Shown here: positions 43,918-56,451 of the stretch, piece after piece
Numbering within the stretch: position 1 is the stretch's first letter
Layout of the letters: each line of letters begins with the position of its first letter
From: Mytilus californianus
Lineage: Eukaryota > Mollusca > Bivalvia > Mytilida > Mytilidae
Length of the DNA stretch: 64,000 nt
NCBI RefSeq assembly: GCF_021869535.1
Contig: NW_026262690.1
Location: 15,897,001 to 15,961,000 of the forward strand
Direction: 5' to 3'
Notes under the pieces: generated by a model
Told to the model about the DNA's origin: nothing
The model's database searches: none
The model's input: the letters and a program-made list of their open reading frames with translations, nothing else
Position numbers and translations under genes: made by a program

Positions 43918-45655
43918 TAATGATGATATATAAATCTGTATGGAATTGTTAATTAGTCAGATAAGTCACAAGGGATCTAACAGATTACAGACAGGATGTT
44001 AGCTCAGTATTTGATAAACTAAATAAAAGCTTAATGTTTATGTATGTATGAAGAAATATAACATTCAAACTTGATATTCAGTATGGTTCCTTTACTACTA
44101 ATGTACACATTGTTATTTAAGTTTGTGCTTAAATAAACTTGAAGGACACTTGACATTTACAGAAATGATTTTTATTTAATTATGTAACAGTCTTCCCCCA
44201 CTATGTTTTAATGGCTCTAAAAGAACTGAACACGAAAATCCTGGAATTAAATTGCTGTTCTACATGTAATGTCAATGCATCAATACATGATTAAGATAAA
44301 TTGATTTGGCTTGAATTTCCTTTTACAGGATTGGACCTGGTTTTGTTATACTTTCGTCATGGGTATTTTATCTAATTTCATAAGAATGTTATTATAGTTT
44401 ATGAGAATAATGCTGTATCATTGTAACGGTGATGCTATGTAACTTGAATTATTTACTGAAACATTAATATCTTAAAAACCTGTATTGAAAAATTAGCCAA
44501 AATTGACTCAAATTCCCGCATATTGTGTGCGAAATAAAGAAGATTTAAGAAAATATATGCCTTTAAAACGATTTGAATATAAACTTATAAATACTACTAA
44601 ACATCTACCCAACAACACTTCAAAATTCATAAAGACATAAAGGATTTAACGATGTATGAATGAATTTAACCATGCCTATCAAAGATCTAATATCTTAATC
44701 AAATTTCCATTCGAACAAAACATGTTACATGTTACTAAGGATAACCACTGATGAAGTTTCTGACTTAAAACAGATACAGTTCACTTACAAACTACGTTTT
44801 GGGAACCGTTTTGCTAGTCAATTGTGGGAATGATCTAAATCCGATCAACAGTGTCTTTGATGGCTAAAACCATCTACTTGACCTGCAAAAATGATAAGCT
44901 ATAAAGAAATATCCCTCACCGATAAATATCTTAAGGGGAAAATTCTTTAAACAAGTGCCTCTTTTATCATACATATTTCATGTCAAAAGTTTCAAAATTC
45001 CCATTATCAGTCTAATGTACGTTTTTCTAATTATTTTACGATTTAAACTCAGGTTATTGCCCATCATTTACGTTGCAAAATACATCAACTCTCACAGTTT
45101 GCTTCTAAACTGATAATTGTCTATGTATCTTTTAAAAAAATATTGTGTAAGAAGTTCAAAATTAATCCTCTAAAGGTTTCCGAATCATACTTTTGGTCGA
45201 TTTCTTCTTTCATTAAGAAAAGAATGTTTTTAGAGTTCTTGAAATATTTCTTACAAGGCAAATATAAGGTCAAAACAAGTGTGACCAATCGGCCTTAGCT
45301 AGACTTTCATTCACATATTTCAAATTATTAAACGTTTTGGAGTACAAAGGGAATGCAACAGGAAGGCGAATATGTTTAATCAGTAAAAAAATAACTTTGT
45401 CTGATGGAGTTTAAATCTTAGCAATGTGTTTGTTTATTTATATTCGGATTGGTCAATTTATTTATGTCAATCAAAATGATTATTGTACAGATAACTTCTA
45501 ACAGTAACTGTACAAAAGGTATGCTAATGAAAAGAAATCAGATATAAAGCATGGAAGAAGGACTGAAATTAACACATCATAAGATTCAAAATTCATCGTG
45601 ATTTTCATGATCTGTATATTGTCTCTTATCTCACTGGTGACATTGTATGTTTATT
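43918..45655. other. Unique AT-rich sequence, no gene seen
   Basis: Nothing recognisable between the receptor 3' end and the satellite. Confidence 0.4.
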
Positions 45656-45656
45656 T

Positions 45657-47632
45657 CACATGTCACTATGTCAATATGGCATTGTTACTCTGACACACAT
45701 GCCACATGTCCACTATGTCAATATGATATTGCGGTTCTGTCTTTCATACATACCACATGTCCTCTATGTCAATACGCATGTTATAAACGGTTTCATAAAT
45801 GGTAAAAACTGAACAATTCATAAAATTTCTTCTCTAAGGTCAAGAACTATACATGTATTGTTCAGACAATCGTGTAATATTTTCACACATTGTCACTCTG
45901 TCATACATACCACATGTTCACTGTGTCAATATGACATTTTAACTCTGTCTCCTCTATGTTAATAGGACATTGTTACTTTGTCACACATATCACACTTCCT
46001 CTATGTCAATATGACATTGTAACACTGTCATACATTCCACATATCATCTATGTCAATATGACATTGTTACTCTATCAAACATATCACATGTTCACAATGT
46101 CAATATGACCTCGTAACACTGACTGGCATATATACAACATGTCCTCGATGTCAATATAACATTGTTAATTTGTCAAACATACCATATGTTCATTATGTCA
46201 GTATGACATTATAACTCTATCACACATACATGTTCACTATATCAATATAACAGCGTAACCATAACATACTTATCACATGTCAACTATGTTAATATGACAT
46301 CGTATCCATGACATACAAACCACATGTCATCTATGTCATTATGACATTGTATCTCTGCCATACATACCACATGTCCACTTTTTCAATATGACATTGCCAC
46401 TCTGTCAAACAAACAACATGTTCACTATGTCAATATGACATTTTAACTCTGCCATCCATGCCACATGTCCGCTATGTCAATATGACATTGTTACTTTGTC
46501 ATATATACCATATGTTCATTTTTTCAATATGAAATTTTTACTCTGCCATACATGCCACATGTCCACTCTATCAATATGACAATATAACTCTGTCATAGAT
46601 ACCACATGTTCACTATGTCAATATGACATTATAACTCTGTCATACATACCACACGTCCTCTATGTTAAAATGACATTGTTATTTTGTCACACATACCACA
46701 TTTCCTCTATATCTATATGACATTGTTACACTGTCCTACATACCACATGTCCTCTATGTCAATATGCCATTGTTACTCTATCAAACATATCACATGTCAT
46801 CTATGTCAATATAACATTGTAACTCTGTCAAACATACCACATGTCCACTATTTCAATATGACATTATTACGCTGTCACATATACAATACATTCACTCTGT
46901 CAATATAAAAGCGTAAATATGTCATATTGATCACATGTCAACTATGTTAATATGACAATCGAAATCATGAAATACAAACCTCATGTCAACTATGTCATCT
47001 ATGTCATTATTATACTGTTACTCTGTCATACATACTAATTATAAATGTCCCCTATATCAATATGAAATGTTTATTCTGCAATGATACCACATGTCCATTT
47101 TGTCAATATGACATTGTAACTATGTTATGCATACATGTGTACTTAATGTCCACTATGTCAATATGACATTGTTACTCTGTCATACGTACCACATGTCCAT
47201 TATGTCTATGTAATATTGTGACTCTGTCATACATACATACATGTTTACTACATGTCCACTATGTCAATATAACATTATAACTCTGTCACACATATCACAT
47301 GTCCACTCTGTCAATATGACATTTTAACTCTGTCATACATACCACATGTCGACTATGTCTATGTAATATTGTAACTCTGTCATACTTACCACATGTCCAC
47401 TATGACAATATGAAATTAAATCAGTAAGATATACAACATGTTCACTATGTCTACATGACATCGCAACCCTATCACATATACCAACAGTCCACTATGTCAA
47501 TATGAAATTTTTACTCAGTCATACATATCACATTTTCACTATGTCAATATGAAATTTTAATTCTGCCATGATACCATATGTCCATTTTGTCAATATGAGA
47601 TTATTACTATGTTATACATACATTTAACATTT
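45657..47632. repeat. 47-bp satellite, first block (about 40 units)
   Basis: The consensus unit is roughly 'cacatgtccactatgtcaat', then 'atgacattgtaactctgtca', then 'tacatac'. It repeats at about 47-bp spacing with much substitution and some insertions, including about 110 bp of unrelated sequence at 45780-45890. The core 'tgtcaatatgaca' is nearly palindromic, so every unit can form a small hairpin. Open frames within it (46684-46908) are periodic artefacts, not genes. It is a satellite, not a CRISPR array: there are no constant-repeat/unique-spacer pairs. Confidence 0.93.
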
Positions 47633-47734
47633 CACAGCGGTATAACATGTTACTTTAATTATTCTTCCCTTAGTTTATTTATTTTCTATTTGCATTGTAT
47701 CATAGATCATATTTATTTGTTCAGTGTATGTTCA

Positions 47735-47926
47735 CTGGTGTTAATATGTCTTTTGATTGAGTTAAGCCATTTCAATTGATATTTTATAGTGTGTCTTTTT
47801 ATGTTGTGATGTTACACTACTGTTTCAGATAAGGGTGAGGTTTGGCACCATTAAAACGTTTAAACCCGCTGCAATTGTTTGCACCTGTCCTAAGTCAGGA
47901 ATCTGATGTTCAGTAGTTGTCGTTTG
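47735..47926 (+). repeat. Dispersed repeat A inside the satellite, sense
   Basis: 'gagttaagccatttcaat', 'gatgttacactactgtttc', 'gcacctgtcctaagtcagg' and 'cagtagttgtcgtttg'. It forms the left arm of an inverted pair with 48020-48172. The arms differ from each other by perhaps 15-20%, so they are not products of one recent fold. Confidence 0.8.
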
Positions 47927-48014
47927 TTCTTTAATTTTTACCTACTTCTGAACAAAATAAGAGCTTTTTACTTTTATACACAGATTATTTGATTTTTAAC
48001 TACTTAAAACAAAA
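47927..48014 (+). repeat. 88-bp exact copy of 49636-49723
   Basis: Base-for-base identical to 49636-49723, same orientation, 1,709 bp apart. Here it is the spacer between two inverted copies of repeat A. At 49.6 kb it lies in sequence without those arms. Confidence 0.95.
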
Positions 48015-48019
48015 CAATT

Positions 48020-48172
48020 AACAAAAAAAAATATGACAGACATGAACCAACGATAACCACTGAACTACAAGGCTCCTGACTTGAAACAGGCACATAAAAA
48101 GGATGTGGCGGGGTTAAACATGTTTGTGAGCGCTCAAACCTCCCCTAACCTGAGACAGTGGTGTAACAGCAA
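48020..48172 (-). repeat. Dispersed repeat A inside the satellite, antisense
   Basis: 'atatgacagacatgaacc', 'aaggctcctgacttgaaac', 'ggcggggttaaacatgtttg' and 'acctgagacagtggtgtaac'. It is the right arm of the inverted pair. Satellite units resume within a few bases of its end. Confidence 0.85.
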
Positions 48173-48175
48173 AAC

Positions 48176-48885
48176 ATGTCCACTATGTCAATATTACATT
48201 GTTACACTGTAATGCATACCACATGTCCTCTATGTCAATATGAAATTATTACTCTGTCACGCATACATAATGTTCACTATGTTCACTATGTCAATATGAC
48301 AGCAGATCCATGACATACATATCACATGTCAACTGTGTTAATATGACATCGTAACCCTAACATACAAACCACATGTCATCTATTTCAAAAGGACATTTAA
48401 CTCTGTCATACATGTGTACTATGGCAATATGACATTATAACTCTGTCACATAAACAACATGTTTAATATGTCAATATGACATTACAACCCTATCACATAT
48501 ACCACACGTCCACTTAGATCTGTCAATTCGACATTGTAACTATGTCATACATACCACATATCCACTATGACATTATGACATTATAGCTCTGAAACCAGTA
48601 CCATGATAACACATGTGCATTATGTCAATATGACATTGTAACTCTATCATGCATACCACATGTCCACTATGTCAATGTGACATTGTAAATCTTGCAAACA
48701 TACCAGATGTCCTATATATCAATATGACATTGTTACACTGTCATACATACATTGCACCATTTGTCCAGTATGCCAATATGACATTAAAACTTTGCCACAC
48801 ATACAACTTGTCCGCTATTTCAATATCACATTGAAACTCTGTCACACTTATCGTATGTCCTTTATGCCAATAAGACATTTTTACT
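48176..48885. repeat. 47-bp satellite, second block (about 15 units)
   Basis: Same unit and orientation as 45657-47632, so the composite at about 47.64-48.17 kb interrupts one array. The last recognisable unit ends near 'gacatttttac' at about 48880. The 61-codon frame at 48649-48834 is an artefact. Confidence 0.9.
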
Positions 48886-49024
48886 TTTGTTCTTTTCGTG
48901 TTGTCACGTACTACTGGGTGTGACTTGAGACAGATCATCAACACATGCCAATATATGTTGATACAACTGGTTTAGCTGCGTGGATTTCGTGCAGATTCGT
49001 TTGATATAATCTTTATAAAATTAA

Positions 49025-49385
49025 AGAGATGTGGTATGATTGCCAATGAGACAACTATTCACAAAATTTAGGAGAAATGACAAGGATGTGATCATATACA
49101 GGTCATTATTGGTCCTTTAACAACTAAAAAATCTCATGCCGTATAATTAGCTATAATAAAATACTCTGGGATGAAAAAAGGCAAAAGAATTAAAAAGGCA
49201 AAACCAACAGCCTGATTTGAAAAAATGACAGAGAAGCAACAACGACAACCGTTCTGTAAACAGCTGTTGTCTTAGGACTGGCACATAGTGATTGTTGCAT
49301 GTTTACACGTATCTTCGAGCACTTAACACAGCCTTAACCTTGGACAACGATGTAACAGAACAACAACAGAACAAACTGTAAAAAA
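49025..49385 (-). repeat. Dispersed repeat A, antisense, near full length
   Basis: 'gatgtggtatgattgccaat' and 'gagacaactattcac', then 'ggtcattattggtcc', 'aacaacgacaaccgttc', 'ggactggcacatag' and 'ggacaacgatgtaacag'. It is about the same length as the 30.0-kb copy, with a diverged 3' part. Confidence 0.75.
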
Positions 49386-49635
49386 TTGTTATTAATGATA
49401 TTTCGTATCATATTGTGCACCGATTTAACATGGTCACTGATATTAAACCTATATAAATCGATGATACTCGAGGTCCAGTTGCCAGTGCTTTAGTCTTGTT
49501 GTGATTTTAATGATACATTCTAAGTGGTCATTTTTGGTTACAATTTGTTTCCGTCAAATTGGTAATTCCTAAAACGATTCGTGACTTTACTTGCGGTGGT
49601 CAGTTTAGTAGTGGTTACGTTTCGCGACGACGTTT
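49386..49635. other. Unique sequence, no gene seen
   Basis: Nothing recognisable. Confidence 0.4.
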
Positions 49636-49723
49636 TTCTTTAATTTTTACCTACTTCTGAACAAAATAAGAGCTTTTTACTTTTATACACAGATTATTTG
49701 ATTTTTAACTACTTAAAACAAAA
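49636..49723 (+). repeat. 88-bp exact copy of 47927-48014
   Basis: Probably the donor locus, since its flanks are ordinary unique sequence on both sides, while the other copy is hemmed in by repeat arms. Confidence 0.9.
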
Positions 49724-49780
49724 TGCACACTTTTTAAACAACTGATTATATATTTTTTTTTAAAGATTATTATTTTTATT

Positions 49781-50090
49781 CCCTACCTAGGGGAATTATG
49801 TTTTTCGGTCTGTGCCTCCGTTCGTGCGTTCGTCCGTCTGTCCGTCCGTTCGTCCGTCTGTCCCGCTTCAGGTTAAATTTTTTGGTCGCTTCAGGTTAAA
49901 GTTTTTGGTCAAGGTAGTTTTTGATGAAGTTGAAGTCCAATCAACTTGAAACTTAGTACACATGTTCCCTATAATATGATCTTTCTAATTTTAATTCCAT
50001 AGAGTTTTGACCCCAATTTCACGGTCCACTGAACATATAGAAAATGATAGTGCTAGTGGGGCATCCGTGTACTATGGACACATTCTTTTT
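49781..50090 (+). repeat. Dispersed repeat C, sense
   Basis: It begins 'ccctacctaggggaatta', followed by a 'cgtccgtctgtccgtccg' run. 'cttcaggttaaa' is duplicated with 'tttttggtc'; then 'gaagttgaagtccaatc' and 'gcatccgtgtactatgg'. It mirrors 35742-36028. I remember it as common in molluscs. Confidence 0.9.
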
Positions 50091-51740
50091 TTCATTATAA
50101 TTTTATTTAAAATATATACGTCACATATTTTTGAATACCCACGACTATCAAATAGTGCAAGATGAATATCCTCTGGTATGGTCAATATTCATCAAGATTT
50201 ATCACAAATATTTCATTACATGTATAGGCATAAACTTGTCATGGAAACAGCCGGTAGCAAAGTTGTTTTGCGATTCAAGATTAAAATTTTATCATACCGC
50301 CTTCAACTGTTAATTTACAAATACGCGTATTTACCGCTAGTATCCCTTTGCTGAAATTATATATATGTAATTAAAATTCTTACTGATAATTTGACGTACT
50401 TTACGCACACATTATTATATAAACGTTTGGATATTTGAATAAACTGTGGACTATGTAATATATTCGGAATGGAGACTACAATTTGGAATTGTTCATGTTA
50501 AATTATTAAAAGCGAAAGTCCTTCAAATACAAAGAAGAATGAGTATTTTCAAAATCGTTTATTTTCACTAACACTAACTCATGTTTCCGATAAGAGTACT
50601 TTTTGGTTTCGAAAACATCCTGTTTTTGTATTAGATTTCCAACATTTCTGGTTTCGAGTATTCCTGAAGAAGCTTACACCAGAAACACGTGTTGCGCTGG
50701 CTCAAGTTAGTAAATAACAAATTATTGTCTTAATCAAAATCCAGATATATTGACTTTTGAAAAATCTCTTCAAAGGATATCCTTATGTGAATAATTGTTG
50801 ACTGACTGTCTTGCCACAGACACTTTTTAATTAAATTGATGGGTTAAACAAGCGCCAAACCTCCCACTGGTATGGCAGACATTTAAAATCCAATTCAATA
50901 TGGGTCATGAAATCAATGTATCAAATCTGACGTGCTGGTGTATTTATACATTCTGCATAACAAAGCTAACGTCCTTCCGCAAGTATAGCCGCAAGTGCTC
51001 TTTTGCGTCCAAAAAAGTCTGGCATACTACCATACTACCACACATATTAATAAAAAGAGATATCGAGTTTAGCCATGCAATGAGATGCTACCCAATGTCA
51101 CAAAATGATATACGTAACATTTCTAGCCAAAGAGATACTGTAACAATAAATTAAATACGTGTGAAATAGATATATAAATATTTAGAATGTACATTGTACT
51201 AAAAAAAGTTCAATAATATTTATTTTTTTACTTAACTTAAGCAACTATTTCTCAAAAACCTGTTAAAGGATATTTTTTTAAAAGTAAAAGTTTAAGATGA
51301 ATATTATCCAAAGTTGAAGGATGTGACAGCTAACAGAAGAAGAGAAAATAACAATAATAAAAATGTTACTGAAAAGATTTATTTCAATCAAGCAGCAGAA
51401 TATTAAAAGAACATACATACAATGCAATACATATAAGACAAGCGCAATGTATAACTTAATTTGGGATGTACAAAATACACGAGGAATGTGTACAAACACA
51501 AAATGCATAGCAGCCATGATTCCCCCATGCACATTGTTAAATAATTGTTAGATTGATGGAAATTGCACGTGGTGACTATTTTGGAGGATTTTACAAATTG
51601 GTATCTACTTTTTCAAAGAACTTGGTTTTTGTAATCCATGTTTTTGAAAGTTCATTTGTTTGTGATATTTAGTTTTTACCCAAAGGCGTCTAAGGTTTCC
51701 TCCACCTTTCGTTGAACCTAACTTTAATGGCCCCTTCAAA
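50091..51740. other. Mostly unique sequence, one repeat scrap
   Basis: At 50655-50705 'gtattcctgaagaagctta' and 'ccagaaacacgtgttgcgc' resemble a mussel repeat I remember. Open frames at 50131, 50900 and 51278-51551 have no domains and two of them overlap antisense. Confidence 0.4.
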
Positions 51741-51742
51741 TA

Positions 51743-52029
51743 CACGGATTTTCTTATGAGTCCGTATGGATCGTACACATGCACGGATCCTTACGATTTT
51801 GCCACTTTAACGACCGACTAAAGAGTTGTTTCGAGTCATTACGAGCTATTTACGTTTTTTTACATGTTAGTTACGACATGTTTACGTATTAAATGATTTT
51901 GCAGCATCTATACCTTTCCCAAAATTGTAAACATTACGTAAGAATACATGACGAGTCATTTTCGATTTTCGGATGCTTGCGATTGACTAAGAGTTGGTGA
52001 CCCGTAGGGACTCGTAAGAAAAAACCGTG
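51743..52029. mobile_element. 287-bp TA-flanked inverted-repeat element (MITE)
   Basis: The left end 'cacggattttcttatgagtc' and the reverse complement of the right end ('cacggttttttcttacgag') match over about 25 bp with one indel and three or so changes. TA flanks both ends (51741-51742 and 52030-52031). The interior holds repeated 'cgagtcatt' and 'ttacg' motifs in both orientations. No ORF. TA duplication with CACGG ends fits the Tc1/mariner-type group, but no transposase is here to prove it. Confidence 0.8.
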
Positions 52030-52383
52030 TATAATACAAATGTTTGAGATTTCGTTAAAACGAAAGATAACGTTGGAAAGTTGATATTGATTGGATTGTT
52101 TTATCCGAAATAAATATTGATTTTTTTATTATTTGATATTCATTTTCCGTTGTTGTACAATTTTTATTCTATAATTTATTTATTTATTTTGTACTGAATC
52201 GTTTTTCACAACGATCCGACACCTTTGTGGCATGTATCAAGTCGTTCTTTGATTACTATATGATTTTAAAATGATGATGTGAATAGTAGATATTATGTAC
52301 ATAATTACGCAAAGTCAAACATTTTGTAGTCTTTAATAAATTCATATATATGAAAATGAATTCATTTTGATCATTTGTTACGG

Positions 52384-52625
52384 AAAAGGTCAATTTAATA
52401 GCGTGAAGTGTTCGTCTTTCACAAGCTGTGATAGATAGCGCTGGACTATGCAAACTAAGTTTTATAAATTACTAGAAGTTTGGCATAATTTGGAAATTAT
52501 AAGAAAAAGGTCAATTTAATAGCGTGATGTGTTCGTCTTTCACAAGCTGTGGTAGGTAGCGCTGGACTATGCAAACTAAGTTTTATAAATTACTAGAAAT
52601 TTGGCATAATTTGGAAATTATAAGA
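52384..52625. repeat. Two-copy 121-bp direct tandem duplication
   Basis: The units 52384-52504 and 52505-52625 differ at about four positions and both start 'aaaaggtcaatttaatag'. The high identity points to a young duplication. The 87-codon frame at 52569-52832 starts in unit 2 and has no recognisable domain. Confidence 0.92.
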
Positions 52626-53845
52626 ATTTTTAAAGAATTCACTTTTCTACCTTTACCATACGAGCTTTATTTAAAAAGGCATAGCTTTACATGTCTGTTG
52701 AAATTGTTTCCTGAAATATTGCGTTTTTTTTTCTTTCAAATTAGAATTTGTTATCATATTATAAATATTTTACTTATCTACATATTAAATAGTGTGTTAA
52801 AACTAAAGAAATATAGTGCTAGGATAAAATAACAATATATGACACTTGCAGTATTTAGATATCTAGTATATACTGCCTTCTTGTTGTTCTCTAGCTTAGT
52901 GATGCTTATTGTGATCTTTTCTGTTTTTTCAATATTTGGTCGTTACGTTCAATGGTCACTAGAAGTTGGTCGGTAGTTTGTTGAGTATGATCACAAACTC
53001 CTTACGTTCTCATGTAAAAGCAAACGGATGTAGCGTTTGTTTTGCTTTTTTTTTTATCTGAAAGTCGCAATGAAGGTGACAGGATGGTACAAAAGCTGTC
53101 AACCCACAGCAAGTTCAAGTCGGTGCCTAGCACTAGTTAAAATGGAATCCATTGCTAGATATCAATTACGATTCATCTGTGCCTTGAGGAACACAGCTGC
53201 GGTATTATGTAACAGATTCGTTTAATATAATCTTTACAGTCTATAATCTATAAATTATAAACATGTTATATTAGTCATGGTATCCTTTGTTTCTTTTTTT
53301 GTGTGTGTTATTAGGTTGTTGTCTCACTGACTTATACACAACCATTTCTTTTATTCATATCAAATGTCAAAATTTAAATTTGTATGAAATATTGTAATCT
53401 GTGACGTTATTTATCAATTATTTAAGCCCTATACAGTTTTCAAATCTATTTTTATTTGTATATGATTTTGAATTTTGCTGTAGGTCGATATGAGATCTTT
53501 GAGATATCATAAAATAAAACACTGGTAATTGTTTTAGGGTTCAACTTGGTATTTTATGTAATTTCGATTAAACATTCTGACAACTTTCAAACTTTCAGAA
53601 GCTGGTAGCAATAAATAGTTAAACTGGGTGTATTTGAACGTTCTATTAATGTGCAATAACAATATCAAATTACTTGTCAGCAGGATTGTCTCATTTTAAA
53701 ACCTAATTGAATTTTCGCATTACATGCCAAAATAAGTTAATTTGCAAACTTTATTAAGAAGTTATACAAATTTTTTGTGTTGTCATTTTTCCAATATTTG
53801 TATATATTCAATAAAAAGATATTAAGGGGAAGTGACAAGATTGCC
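52626..53845. other. Unique sequence, no gene confirmed
   Basis: A 52-codon ATG frame (53070-53225) follows a T-rich run, and its peptide contains VTGWYKSCQPTASSS. I recognise no family. Near its end 'cagattcgtttaatataatc' repeats 48990-49010 with one change, so the frame overlaps a short repeat. Confidence 0.35.
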
Positions 53846-53945
53846 AATGATTGATTGTTGGTTGATTAACGTCCAATGGCAAATATTTCATCCATGTTCA
53901 GGTCCCGGCATAACAAAATTAGAAACAATTGAAATGGGAATATAA
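53846..53945 (+). repeat. Dispersed repeat, 'ttggttgattaacgtccaatgg' type
   Basis: 'ttggttgattaacgtcc' then 'ggcaaatatttcatccatg' and 'ttcaggtcccggc' match, from memory, a widespread mollusc repeat. Single copy in this window. Confidence 0.5.
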
Positions 53946-54892
53946 ATGGCCTGTCTTATGCTGAAACAATATTAATCAATACACGAAAGACGAATCTGAC
54001 AGAAAGCAAAAATGCAGTCGGTTTTCAATGTGCATTTTGAAATATGAGCTTGAAAAGTAAGTGTTAGTGTTCTTGATTTGGGAAAAAAAAATAAAAGAAA
54101 TGTTTCTAAATGTGTGATCCCAACTGTCGCATCATTTCATGCGGTAAAATAACTTTTCGGCGTTCGAAAAATAAATTAACAACTCCTCAACCCAAATGTC
54201 CGAATGCAATGCAAAATATCAAAAATTCTGACAAAAATACAATATTTGTCATCTGTTTTTCTCTTACAAAAGTAAAACATTTAATTTGTAAATAATTCGA
54301 TGAGGAATTGGTTTGAATATTTTTAACTTTTTTTTTAGCAGGGTGATTTGATTCCGTTATTTACACGTCAATATAACCAAACCCAGTGACAACAAGACAC
54401 AGAATACACATTGTGGCGGTATCAGGTCAGAAACTGTATAAGTTATCCCGCCCAACTGCATTAGTGTAATAGTTTTGAATTCCCTACCAAACCAGTATCA
54501 GTCATTCCGCCAAAAACTGTATTATAACGTGTTTTATACATTGAATCAAGTTATCTTCATATCCACAAACATACGCACTGTTGAGAAGGTGTATCTGACG
54601 TTCATTTTAATCAATGACCATAAAATATCCTTATAGTAACTCTATATTCTATTCCACAAGCAGATATTTAAAATATAGACATTAACGTTTGAATTATTAA
54701 ACATACAAGCAATAATACGGCTATATTATGGAAATTAATACTGAGTAACAATCACTCTGGTAACATTATGATGCCATTAAGACTTTAACATTGTGGCAAA
54801 ATATATATAATGTCACGATTGTTGCAAAATATCAGTATGACAAACAATGGGTGTGTTCACTTTGTCATGGAATAACTTTTTACTTTAGGATT
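53946..54892. other. Unique AT-rich sequence, no gene seen
   Basis: A 61-codon frame (54110-54295) shows no domain. Confidence 0.4.
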
Positions 54893-55424
54893 TGTATGGA
54901 TGCAACAGTATCGTAACTATATCACTTCTGAATAAGTCTGTTTAAAGGTTTGGTTAGCTTTTGAGGTGAATGTCGACATGTTTGTGCTTTGTATAGAATA
55001 TTACCATAACAGATTGGATGTGAAATACCTGAACGTATAAGATGTCTGCATTTTGATTTATATTTACGAATGATGCCCTTGTACCGATGATAAAATTAAG
55101 TAAATGTTTTGACTAGTTTGTGATATCGAAAACCCTGGTGTAATAATTTTTCAGTAATACAGAGATTTCTTTCTTTAAAATCAAATACGTTGTTACATAC
55201 ACGAGCGAATCGAACAAGTTGAAATATATAAACACCATAAGATGGTGACAAGGGAACGTCACCATCTAAAAATGGATAATTAACAATAGGAAATGAAAAA
55301 TCATCTCTTTTATCATTTTTAATTTTGGTATTAAGCTTCCCGTTAAGGATGTAGATATCAAGATTCAGCAGGATAAATCTCTTTAGTGTACATACTGAAG
55401 TCGTCATTATTGAGAGCCAATATA
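54893..55424 (-). pseudogene. Penelope-like RT, C-terminal half (split by the TIR element)
   Basis: Minus strand from 55424: the reading resumes right after the YLDD box with LALNNDDFSMYTKEIYP. A stretch is then lost, followed by DKRDDFSFPIVNYPFLDGD, VRFARVCNNVFDFKERN and KYKSKCRHLIRSGISHPICY, reaching about 54893. It is the downstream half of the element whose upstream half is 57975-59150. Compared with the 31-kb copy, the segment between IYP and the LDIYI block is partly deleted ('tcctgctgaatc' join at about 55365). It is otherwise open over the 103 codons of 55096-55407. Confidence 0.88.
55423..55424. other. Target-site duplication TA, left
   Basis: It pairs with TA at 57975-57976. Removing 55425-57976 restores the sequence expected from the 31.36-kb copy ('gagccactatatcatgc') with no gain or loss. 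Confidence 0.85.
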
Positions 55425-55805
55425 CACTGAACTGCAGTCAAGTTTAGCGTTTGATAATTCATTGTTAACATTTTGGCGTATCACAAACAAACAACTTGTA
55501 ACGTCTCATTTCATTGGCCGAAAAATTTGAACACAACAACATTTGTAGTGTGCACGTGAATTGACACAGGTGACCAACAGTGGAATGTACTATGTTACTA
55601 CGAACGTAAAAAAATAGATAAATGTTTTGTAATGCTGTGTCATCGCCTGATTTTCAAATACAAGGGTCGAAATATTATACTATCAAATATATATTATGAT
55701 GGGTTGTACTTTTTTAAACTGATTGTTTTTCATTACCAAACAGCGAGTTAATTGATAAAATATTTGGTCTATGCTGAGACTACTATAATACAAATGAAAG
55801 GCAAA

Positions 55806-56405
55806 GAAAGAGATGCAGTATGATTGTTAAGAGACAACTATCCATAGACCAAAAAACTAGATGTCGCACGGATTTCAACAATTAGCAAAGTCCTTATTGT
55901 AGTTTGTTTGGCAATATATTAGTTTCCATCCTATCTTGGGCAAGGTTATTTTTTTCAGTTCTTACCAGGCAAAACAAAATCGTTTATAATGCCCCTTAGG
56001 CCTATGGAATTTTGAATGGTAGGCCCCGTAGTATACAAATAAGGAGATGAAATATGATTGCTAATGTGCCATCTATCAATCGACTAAAAACAAATATGTG
56101 AACAAATCCATGTCACACATTTCTTCAACGATTAGCAAAACCCTGGAATTGGTATACAGTTTGTTGAGCGAAAATTACCGTCCATAACCATCTTGGCCTA
56201 TCTTGGACAATATTGTGTATTTTATTCAATTCTTAACCTGGACATAATATTCATTTTCAATGTCCTTCATCCTCCTCTCCATCCCACACTCTTGGAATTT
56301 GGAATGGTCATGATTGTCAATGAGAAAACTATCCATAGACAAAACAAGATGTGAACAAATGCACGGTTTTCAACAGTTAGCAAAACCCTTAGCATAATAT
56401 GCCAC
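55806..56405. repeat. Three degenerate tandem units, about 235-260 bp
   Basis: Units start near 55806, 56041 and 56300. Each has 'atgattg.taa' with 'actatccatagac', then 'acggatttcaacaattagc', then a 'gttcttaacctgg' and 'ttggaattttgaatgg' end. Similarity is moderate. The opening resembles the antisense end of repeat A. Confidence 0.65.
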
Positions 56406-56451
56406 GGTGTGATAAAGTGCGAAACAGTTGAAAAAAGAACAGCAATAAAAT

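Noticed and set aside
46684..46908. 74-codon ORF with His/Tyr/Cys pattern
   Set aside because: It is a periodic translation of the 47-bp satellite. The same holds for 48649-48834.
45657..48885. CRISPR-like array
   Set aside because: The whole unit repeats with divergence; there are no constant repeats with unique spacers, and the window is eukaryotic.
53070..53225. Possible small gene or exon after a T-rich tract
   Set aside because: No family recognised and its end overlaps a short repeat shared with 48.99 kb. It would need transcript evidence.
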